From an uncultured Eubacteriales bacterium (GTDB taxonomy: Bacteria; Bacillota; Clostridia; Oscillospirales; Oscillospiraceae): a DNA stretch of 6,038 nucleotides. Below, in pieces: positions 1 to 4,071 of the stretch. The notes under the pieces were generated by a model. That model was not told where the DNA came from and did no database searches. It saw nothing but the letters and a program-made list of their open reading frames with translations. The stretch covers positions 1 through 6,038 of the forward strand of contig URCY01000076.1 of NCBI GenBank assembly GCA_900546415.1, given 5' to 3'. Position 1 is the stretch's first letter. Each line of letters starts with the position of its first letter. The position numbers and the translations under genes were made by a program.

Positions 1-51
1 ACGCCTACTCCCTTAGCAGGGGAGCCCCTTCGGCCTCTTGGGTATCACTCC
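1..51 (-). tRNA. tRNA-Ser (anticodon GCT), 5' part only
   Basis: Read on the minus strand, this begins with the acceptor strand GGAGTGA, followed by a D arm (CCC...GGG) and an anticodon stem CTCCC/GGGAG. The seven-base loop CTGCTAA gives anticodon GCT (positions 15-17), which decodes AGC/AGU serine codons. The variable arm, T arm and 3' acceptor run off the left edge. The gene lies 37 bp downstream of tRNA-Ser(TGA) on the same strand with no terminator visible between them, so the two are probably one transcript. Confidence 0.9.
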
Positions 52-88
52 GAATCAAAAAAAACAGTTTGAACTTGTTGGGAGAGTC

Positions 89-177
89 TGGCGGAGAGAG
101 TGGGATTCGAACCCACGGCCCATTGCTGGGTCACTGGTTTTCAAGACCAGCTCCTTAAACCGCTCGGACATCTCTCC
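89..177 (-). tRNA. tRNA-Ser (anticodon TGA)
   Basis: This is a complete 89-nt class II tRNA on the minus strand. Acceptor GGAGAGA pairs with TCTCTCC, followed by discriminator G and an encoded CCA (89-91). The anticodon stem CTGGT/ACCAG encloses loop CTTGAAA, giving anticodon TGA (141-143), which reads UCN serine codons. It has the long variable arm of serine tRNAs and a standard T arm (GTGGG TTCGAAT CCCAC). It is the first gene after the promoter at 192-220 and precedes tRNA-Ser(GCT). Confidence 0.96.
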
Positions 178-191
178 GAATTCGCAGCACT

Positions 192-220
192 ATTTTAGCA
201 TAACGCGCAGCATTTGTCAA
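192..220 (-). promoter_or_regulatory. Sigma-A promoter for the tRNA-Ser pair
   Basis: On the minus strand TTGACA (215-220) is followed after exactly 17 bp by TAAAAT (192-197), with TG one base upstream of the -10 (extended -10). Transcription would start near 185, about 8 nt before the tRNA-Ser(TGA) 5' end. The TGA inside TTGACA (217-219) is also the stop codon of the upstream M50 protease gene. Confidence 0.85.
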
Positions 221-810
221 CCGTTTCTTCGCAAATTCTTTGCGCGCGGAAAAATTCCGACACGCAGGAGCAGCGACGCGGCCAGCAGCACCGGCCAAAG
301 GCCGACATGCAGCAGGCAGGTCAGCGCCGCCGCACCGCCGACGCAGAGGCCGAGCGTGACGGCGGTAAGGACGCGGCAGATGCCTTCGGCGACGCGCTCC
401 GGCAGGAGCAGCATCAGCCCCGCGCGCAGCATTCTCCCGCCGTCAAGCGGAAAAACCGGAAGCAGATTCCAGAGCAGCAGGAGCAGGTCGATCAGAAACA
501 GCCGCCCGTCGATGCGCGGCGCGGCGAGCAGCAGGAGCAGGCTGGCCAGCGGCCCGCCGGCCGCCGCAAGCAGCTCGCGGGCATAGGACTGCGGCCCGGT
601 GCGCAGGATCGCGCCGGTTGCGTGCAGCTCCAGCGCATAGACGGGTGTGCCGAGCGCCAGCAGCACCAGCAGATGCCCCAGCTCGTGCACCGCAACGGCC
701 GCAAAAAACGGCAGAAACGTCCCGGCCGGGTCGAGATAATAATACGCGCAGACGAAGCCGACGAAGCTCAGCCCGACGCGCAGCTCAAGCCCCGGCGCGG
801 AGGTCTTCAC
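217..810 (-). CDS. Site-2 protease, M50B family (SpoIVFB-like)
   Basis: Predicted multi-pass zinc metalloprotease of 197 residues that would cleave transmembrane substrates within the membrane. HELGH at residues 42-46 supplies the two zinc histidines and the catalytic glutamate. The stretch NLLPVFPLDGG at 115-125 supplies the third ligand, Asp123. A conserved GGP lies at 85-87, and there are about six hydrophobic segments. The spacing resembles SpoIVFB, the sporulation protease that processes pro-sigma-K, but the C-terminal CBS domain of SpoIVFB is absent, so the substrate is unknown. I chose GTG at 808-810 because GAGGTG (815-820) lies 4 nt upstream and the family similarity begins just after it. 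The open frame continues to 1059, but that part is Arg/Ser/Cys-rich and lies antisense-frame to the preceding gene. The start overlaps that gene by 26 bp, which implies translational coupling. Confidence 0.85.
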   Translation of the reverse strand: MKTSAPGLELRVGLSFVGFVCAYYYLDPAGTFLPFFAAVAVHELGHLLVLLALGTPVYALELHATGAILRTGPQSYARELLAAAGGPLASLLLLLAAPRIDGRLFLIDLLLLLWNLLPVFPLDGGRMLRAGLMLLLPERVAEGICRVLTAVTLGLCVGGAAALTCLLHVGLWPVLLAASLLLRVGIFPRAKNLRRNG

Positions 811-1015
811 AAAACACCTCGACGGCGTCGCGCACCGGCTCGCCCTCGCCGACCGCGCGCACAAGCTGCGAGACGGCCTGCACGAGCGGACTTTCCGGGA
901 TGCCGGTGATCCAGCCGGAGACGGTCTGCCGCACGGCCGGATAGCCGTGCTTGAGCGCAGCCAGCGCCGCAAGCAGCACGAGCACGGCCAGCGCCCGCCT
1001 GAAAAATCGGAACAT
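785..1015 (-). CDS. Small single-pass membrane protein upstream of the M50 protease
   Basis: A 76-residue protein that I do not recognise as a named family. Residues 4-21 form an Arg-flanked hydrophobic helix (signal anchor or signal peptide). The remaining ~50 residues look soluble and helical and end in an acidic segment around VEVFCEDL. The ATG at 1013-1015 has a good ribosome site, GGGGGAG at 1022-1028, 6 nt upstream. Its 3' end overlaps the start of the site-2 protease gene by 26 bp, so the two are almost certainly made together. In Bacillus, spoIVFA (membrane regulator) directly precedes spoIVFB (protease), and this layout is the same. The protein is far shorter than SpoIVFA, however, and has no room for its LytM-like domain, so a regulatory role is inference from position only. 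Confidence 0.75.
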   Translation of the reverse strand: MFRFFRRALAVLVLLAALAALKHGYPAVRQTVSGWITGIPESPLVQAVSQLVRAVGEGEPVRDAVEVFCEDLRAGA

Positions 1016-1047
1016 ATCGGTCTCCCCCTTGTCCGGCGTTCTGTCCG

Positions 1048-1056
1048 TATTTTATG
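1048..1056 (-). promoter_or_regulatory. Possible -10 element for the membrane protein/M50 operon
   Basis: The minus-strand sequence CATAAAATA lies about 33 bp upstream of the 76-residue gene's ATG. As a sigma-A -10 (TAAAAT) it lacks a convincing -35 at 16-18 bp. It does fit the general form CATA-nnn-TA of late mother-cell sporulation sigma factors. Which sigma factor uses it cannot be settled from sequence alone. Confidence 0.3.
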
Positions 1057-1096
1057 CAAAAATTTGAAAATAATCCCTGAATTTCAAAATTTTCTC

Positions 1097-1125
1097 TTGA
1101 CAAATGTGTATCCGTGTATTAGTAT
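1097..1125 (+). promoter_or_regulatory. Sigma-A promoter of the GntR/ABC operon
   Basis: TTGACA (1097-1102), a 17-bp spacer and TAGTAT (1120-1125) form a plausible promoter. TATACT (1123-1128) is an alternative -10 with a long 20-bp spacer. Transcription would start near 1132-1136. This argues against the in-frame ATG at 1135, which would have no leader, as the start of the first gene. Confidence 0.75.
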
Positions 1126-1134
1126 ACTAGTACA
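1115..1134 (+). promoter_or_regulatory. Palindromic operator over the -10, probable GntR autoregulatory site
   Basis: A 20-bp inverted repeat, TGTATTAGTA/TACTAGTACA, matches at 9 of 10 paired positions, with a perfect 10-bp core TAGTATACTA. It covers the -10 and the predicted start of transcription. YtrA-type GntR regulators commonly repress their own ABC operons from such sites, and the first gene downstream encodes one. A bound dimer here would block RNA polymerase. Binding is inferred. Confidence 0.65.
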
Positions 1135-1164
1135 ATGATCCATTCAAGCATGGAGGTGACAGAT

Positions 1165-1530
1165 TTGTCGTGGGAATTGGTCAATGACCGCCCGATCTGG
1201 GTGCAGCTCATCGAGCAGCTGACGCGGCGCATCGTCTCCGGGGAGTATCCGCCCGGGGCGCGCGTGCCGTCGGTGCGCGATCTGGCAGCGGAGGCCGGTG
1301 TGAACCCGAACACGATGCAGCGCGCCCTCTCCGGGCTGGAGGAGCGCGGTCTGCTCGTCGCGCAGCGCAGCATCGGCCGCTTCGTCACGCAGGACGCCGC
1401 GCTGATCGTGCGGATGCGGCAGGAGCTGGCTGAGCAGGAGCTGGCCGTTTTCAAGAGGCGGATGCGCCTGCTGGGGTATCAGGATCAAGAAATTCTGGAA
1501 TTTGTTTCCGCAAAGGGGGAAAAAGCATGA
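1165..1530 (+). CDS. GntR-family transcriptional regulator, YtrA subfamily
   Basis: A 121-residue DNA-binding repressor. Residues 5-75 form a winged helix-turn-helix with the classic GntR features: DRPIWVQL at 8-15, PPGARVPSVRDLA at 29-41, a recognition helix at 46-63 (VNPNTMQRAL) and the wing GRFVT at 71-75. The short C-terminal tail (76-121) is helical and charged, with no ligand-binding domain, as in the YtrA subfamily, where it serves in dimerisation. I chose TTG at 1165-1167: GGAGGTG at 1152-1158 lies 6 nt before it, and the protein then begins MSWELVNDRP, as relatives do. The upstream in-frame ATGs at 1135 and 1150 lack a usable ribosome site. It is the first gene of a three-gene operon and probably represses it through the palindrome at 1115-1134. 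The effector is unknown; in relatives the operons often respond to cell-envelope stress. Confidence 0.92.
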   Translation: MSWELVNDRPIWVQLIEQLTRRIVSGEYPPGARVPSVRDLAAEAGVNPNTMQRALSGLEERGLLVAQRSIGRFVTQDAALIVRMRQELAEQELAVFKRRMRLLGYQDQEILEFVSAKGEKA

Positions 1531-2252
1531 CCACAACCATTGTCTGCGAAAAGCTTTGCAAATCCTACGCCGGGACGCAGGCGCTCCGCGATGTCGATCT
1601 GCATCTTCCGGCCGGGCGCATCGTCGGTCTGCTCGGCCCGAACGGCTCGGGCAAGACGACGCTCATCAAAATCCTTGCCGGGCTGCTCTGTCCGACATCC
1701 GGTCAGGCGACGATCTGCGGCGAGCCGATCGGCGTTTCGACCAAGGCGCGCGTCAGCTATCTGCCGGACAAAATGTATTACGCGGGCTGGATGCGCGCGA
1801 GCGACCTGATGGAGCTGTTTTCCGATTTTTACGCCGATTTCCGGCGCGACCGCGCCGAGGCGATGTGCAGAGCGCTGGGCATCGACCTGTCGGCGAAGGT
1901 CAAATCCATGAGCAAGGGCACGAAGGAAAAGCTCCAGCTCATCCTCGTGATGTGCCGTCAGGCCAGCGTCTATCTGCTTGACGAGCCGATCGCGGGCGTC
2001 GATCCGGCGGCGCGCGAGTTCATTCTGCAAACGATTCTGACCAACTATTCGCCCGAGAGCACCGTTCTGATCTCGACGCATCTGATCGCCGACGTCGAGC
2101 CGGTGCTCGACGAGGCCGTTTTTCTGAAGGACGGCTCCGTTGTGATCTATGACGCCGTCGACAACATCCGCACGCGCGAGGGCAAATCGCTCGACGCCGT
2201 GTTCCGCGACGTTTTCCGAACCGTTCCGTTTGGAGGTGCTTGGCCGTGCTGA
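1527..2252 (+). CDS. ABC transporter ATP-binding protein (YtrB-like)
   Basis: A 241-residue cytoplasmic ATPase that would power the permease encoded next. Walker A is GPNGSGKTT at 37-45, Walker B is VYLLDEP at 148-154, and the H-loop histidine is in STH at 183-185. The signature is the degenerate MSKGT (128-132) instead of LSGGQ, and the usual Q-loop position after SYLP carries Asp81. Both departures are, as I recall, common in ATPases paired with YtrA-type regulators. The ATG overlaps the regulator stop codon (ATGA) and has a GGGGGA ribosome site 6 nt upstream. The last ~10 residues (TVPFGGAWPC) fall over the next gene's ribosome site and are probably not conserved. Family membership is sure; the substrate cannot be read from sequence. 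Confidence 0.95.
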   Translation: MTTTIVCEKLCKSYAGTQALRDVDLHLPAGRIVGLLGPNGSGKTTLIKILAGLLCPTSGQATICGEPIGVSTKARVSYLPDKMYYAGWMRASDLMELFSDFYADFRRDRAEAMCRALGIDLSAKVKSMSKGTKEKLQLILVMCRQASVYLLDEPIAGVDPAAREFILQTILTNYSPESTVLISTHLIADVEPVLDEAVFLKDGSVVIYDAVDNIRTREGKSLDAVFRDVFRTVPFGGAWPC

Positions 2253-3010
2253 GAAAGCTGTTAAAATACGATTTTCGCTCGAATTTGAAGATTTTCCTGT
2301 TCATTTGGCCGGGAATTATTCTCTTTTCCCTGACGCCCGCGATCTTCCGTTTTCTTCCCGAGACGAGCAGCGCCGTCAACGGTCTTGAAATCGCGCTGAC
2401 TGTGGCCTATTACCTCGGCCTCGCCGGCGCGTGCATTCTCGCCGTCGTCATCAGCATTTCGCGGTTTTATAAGGGGCTGCTGCGCGAGGAGGGCTATCTG
2501 ATGTTCACCCTTCCGGTCACGACCGGCCGGCTGATCCTCTCGAAGTTTCTCGTTGCGCTCGTCACGGTGTCCGTCACCTGCCTGCTGAGCATCGGCGGCA
2601 TGTGGCTCGTGATCCTGAACCTCGACCGGACGAATCTGCTGGCCTATGCCCTCAATCGGCTCTCCAATCTCCGCGCCGAGGATTGGCTGACCCTCGCGCT
2701 CTGCGTGCTTGCGGTCTTCTCCGGCTTCGGCATGAAGCTCGCGCAGGTCTATCTTGCCTGTGCCATCGGGCATCAGGCCAAGAAGCACCGCGTGCTGCTG
2801 GCCGTGGTCTGCTATTACGGCATCAGCGTCGCACTGGAGACCGTCGGCGTGATGCTGATCTCCCTGTTCGACAGCATCGGCGCATTCATCGTGTTTGACA
2901 TGAGTATGAATCAGTTTCTGCTGCTCGCAGTCCTGCTGGGCGCGGCGATCTCGGCAGTCTGGCTTGCTCTCACACGCGTCCTGCTCAATCGGCATTTGAA
3001 TCTCGAATAA
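2246..3010 (+). CDS. ABC-2 type transporter permease
   Basis: A 254-residue membrane protein with about six hydrophobic segments (roughly 15-34, 48-71, 94-123, 144-173, 182-208 and 224-247). The loop around residues 78-88 reads EEGYLMFTLPV, a motif typical of permeases in GntR/YtrB-like ABC operons. It would form the membrane channel with the ATPase encoded just before it, probably as a homodimer because no second permease is present. I chose GTG at 2246-2248: GGAGGTG at 2232-2238 is 7 nt upstream and the protein then starts MLRKLLKYDF. The TTG at 2240 sits too close to that site. The gene overlaps the ATPase by 7 bp, so the two are coupled. There is no extracytoplasmic lipoprotein gene, which suggests export or a sensing and resistance role; the substrate is unknown. 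Confidence 0.92.
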   Translation: MLRKLLKYDFRSNLKIFLFIWPGIILFSLTPAIFRFLPETSSAVNGLEIALTVAYYLGLAGACILAVVISISRFYKGLLREEGYLMFTLPVTTGRLILSKFLVALVTVSVTCLLSIGGMWLVILNLDRTNLLAYALNRLSNLRAEDWLTLALCVLAVFSGFGMKLAQVYLACAIGHQAKKHRVLLAVVCYYGISVALETVGVMLISLFDSIGAFIVFDMSMNQFLLLAVLLGAAISAVWLALTRVLLNRHLNLE

Positions 3011-3021
3011 CCCGCAGCCAC

Positions 3022-3077
3022 GATCGCCGGTATGCTGCTTCCGTCCGAATCGGGAGCACCCTGCCGGTGATCTTTTT
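3022..3077 (+). terminator. Branched intrinsic terminator of the GntR/ABC operon
   Basis: An outer stem GATCGCCGG (3022-3030) pairs with CCGGTGATC (3064-3072) through one G-U pair. An inner stem TGCTTCCG (3036-3043) pairs with CGGGAGCA (3051-3058), also with one G-U pair. TTTTT follows at 3073-3077. It begins 12 bp after the permease stop codon. Confidence 0.8.
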
Positions 3078-3285
3078 GCTGCAAAAGCATTTTATACATA
3101 TTCCTGCGATTTTTTATCTGCTCTATTGCATTTTTAAATGTGATTTCCGGGCGATTCCGGCGGCATTTCCAAACGTTTTGCAGTTTCTTCAAACTTCGTT
3201 CACACATCCCCGCCGAGAATATGATATTCTTTAGGCAGAGATCAGGTTTTCCTCCCTTTTCCTGCATCTCTCATATATACTCCGA
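3078..3285. other. AT-richer non-coding stretch between convergent operons
   Basis: About 200 bp clearly richer in A and T than the rest of the window. The open frames here lack ribosome sites and protein-like composition, so I call none. Visible structure is limited to CATTT/AAATG around 3129-3140 and the palindrome AGAATAT-G-ATATTCT at 3216-3230. No promoter is convincing. It may be decayed sequence or part of the repeat-bearing insertion that follows. Confidence 0.5.
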
Positions 3286-3412
3286 CCGCCGATGCCGCGA
3301 AAGAATTTGCGGATGTGCCAACGGCGGCTTCCCAAGCAATCAATTCGGCGTGCTGTGTGCCAGGCAGCGCGCCGATTGATTTTTTTGCCGCATTTGCGGC
3401 CTCACAATGACA
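3286..3412. repeat. Cluster of palindromes resembling a dispersed TGTCATTGCGAGG-type repeat
   Basis: On the minus strand the block opens TGTCATTGTGAGG (3400-3412), followed by the perfect palindrome GCCGCA-TT-TGCGGC (3387-3400), a 16-bp hairpin with T-tract (3339-3386), then CCGCCG...CGGCGG (3286-3291/3322-3327) enclosing CCGC...GCGG (3295-3298/3309-3312). The opening matches the core of a short palindromic repeat common in intergenic regions of many bacteria, including gut Clostridia. The motif GCCGC..TTTGCGG occurs twice, at 3294-3312 and 3387-3399. Copy number elsewhere in the genome is not visible from this window. Confidence 0.55.
3339..3386 (+). terminator. Strong intrinsic terminator within the repeat cluster
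   Basis: ATCAATTCGGCGTGCTG (3339-3355) pairs with CAGCGCGCCGATTGAT (3365-3380) through about 16 pairs, with one bulged T and one wobble. The loop is 9 nt, and the run of seven T follows at 3380-3386. It is oriented to stop plus-strand transcription and may back up the terminator at 3022-3077, since no gene lies directly before it. Confidence 0.65.
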
Positions 3413-3414
3413 CG

Positions 3415-3449
3415 AAAACGGCAGGCTTCTTTGTGAAGCCTGCCGTTTT
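3415..3449 (-). terminator. Terminator of the ylxM-ffh-rpsP-khpA operon (possibly bidirectional)
   Basis: A perfect 15-bp stem, AAAACGGCAGGCTTC (3415-3429) with GAAGCCTGCCGTTTT (3435-3449), closes a 5-nt loop. The A/T ends give a T-tract on either strand, so it may also stop plus-strand read-through. It lies 49 bp past the khpA stop codon. A second hairpin, CTTGGCG/CGCCAAG at 3475-3498, lies right after that stop codon. Confidence 0.85.
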
Positions 3450-3498
3450 CTGCGTCGAGCTGTTTCCAAATTTGCTTGGCGCGGATGCTTCCGCCAAG

Positions 3499-3729
3499 TC
3501 AGTCCAGAATATCGACGGTGACGCGCTTGCCGTCGCGCTGGGCGACGGATTTGATAACGGTTCGGATCTCCTTGGCGATCCGTCCCTGTCTGCCAATCAC
3601 CTTGCCCATATCCTCCGGGGCAACGCGCAGCTCCAGGACCGTCTTGTCCTCGTCCTCTCTCTGCGTAACCGTGACCGCGTCAGGATGATCGACCAAGCGG
3701 GTCGCCACGTAGAGCAAGAGTTCCTTCAT
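3499..3729 (-). CDS. khpA: KH-domain RNA-binding protein KhpA (YlqC)
   Basis: A 76-residue single-domain RNA-binding protein. The KH signature GxxG is GRQG at residues 46-49 in the context APEDMGKVIGRQGRIAKEIR (38-57), and the protein ends with the final strand RVTVDILD. In Firmicutes KhpA partners with KhpB (Jag/EloR) and binds many RNAs, with effects on cell elongation and division. I chose ATG at 3727-3729, which has a GGGGAG site 7 nt upstream and yields the usual family length (about 75-80 residues). An in-frame TTG at 3750 would add seven unconserved residues overlapping rpsP. The gene starts 17 bp after rpsP, its standard neighbour, and is the last gene of this operon. Confidence 0.95.
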   Translation of the reverse strand: MKELLLYVATRLVDHPDAVTVTQREDEDKTVLELRVAPEDMGKVIGRQGRIAKEIRTVIKSVAQRDGKRVTVDILD

Positions 3730-3746
3730 CGTGCCGCTCCCCTCAA

Positions 3747-3986
3747 TCAAAGGACGTTAGCCTTTTTCAAAAGAGCCTTCACGGTGTCGGTCGGCTGAGC
3801 GCCGTTCTTGATCCACTGCTGTGCCTTCTCGGCGTCGACCGTGATGGTGGCCGGGCTGGTCAGCGGGTTGTAGGAACCGATCTCCTCGATGCAGCGGCCG
3901 TCACGCGGGCTGCGGGAATCGGCAACGACGATGTGATAATAAGGAGCCTTCTTCGCGCCCATTCTTCTCAGTCTGATTTTTACCAT
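3747..3986 (-). CDS. rpsP: 30S ribosomal protein S16
   Basis: A 79-residue S16 protein, normal length for the family, needed for assembly and stability of the 30S body. The N-terminus MVKIRLRRMGAKKAPYYHIV (1-20) and the segments VADSRSPRDGR (21-31), EEIGSYNPL (34-42) and VDAEKAQQWIKNGAQPTDTV (50-69) are characteristic. I chose ATG at 3984-3986 because TGGAGGTG (3993-4000) lies 6 nt upstream. An in-frame TTG at 4001 falls inside that ribosome site. It is cotranscribed with ffh, 85 bp upstream, and khpA, 17 bp downstream. Confidence 0.98.
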   Translation of the reverse strand: MVKIRLRRMGAKKAPYYHIVVADSRSPRDGRCIEEIGSYNPLTSPATITVDAEKAQQWIKNGAQPTDTVKALLKKANVL

Positions 3987-4032
3987 GAGTTTCACCTCCA
4001 AATAGATTTCAAAAGATATATATCGTCAGGCA

Positions 4033-4056
4033 ACGGAAGCGCGCGGCGCTCCGCGT
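4033..4056 (-). other. Hairpin in the ffh-rpsP intercistronic spacer
   Basis: GGAAGCGC and GCGCTCC, extended outward by ACGG/CCGCGT, form an imperfect stem with a 3-nt loop and one bulge in the 85-bp spacer between ffh and rpsP. No T-tract follows, so it is not a standard terminator. It could mark an mRNA processing or stability site that allows separate control of the abundant S16. Function is speculative. Confidence 0.35.
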
Positions 4057-4071
4057 CCCAATGATCGTTCG

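Noticed and set aside
38..909. Long plus-strand open frames over the protease and tRNA genes
   Set aside because: They are rich in Arg, Gln and Ser and antisense to the protease. One begins with WDSNPRP, the well-known spurious translation across the T arm of a tRNA-Ser gene.
811..1059. Upstream extension of the M50 protease frame to 1059, giving 280 residues
   Set aside because: The extension is Arg/Ser/Cys-rich with no protease features. It lies over the 76-residue membrane protein, which has a proper ribosome site in another frame. GTG at 810 has its own ribosome site.
1135..1164. Earlier ATG starts (1135, 1150) for the GntR regulator
   Set aside because: The 1135 ATG coincides with the expected transcription start and has no ribosome site. 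The 1150 ATG overlaps the GGAGGTG that serves TTG at 1165.
2911..3267. Minus-strand frame of 118 residues in the convergent intergenic region
   Set aside because: It overlaps the end of the permease gene and its terminator, and it lacks a ribosome site and a protein-like composition.
3286..3449. CRISPR array in the palindrome-rich region
   Set aside because: The repeats are unequal inverted repeats with no regular spacing, and no cas-like gene is present.
3242..3469. Minus-strand frame of 75 residues with CHCEAANAA
   Set aside because: This is the usual spurious translation of the TGTCATTGCGAGG-type repeat, and it runs through three hairpins.
3292..3798. Plus-strand frame of 168 residues
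   Set aside because: It crosses two terminators and is antisense to khpA, which is certain.
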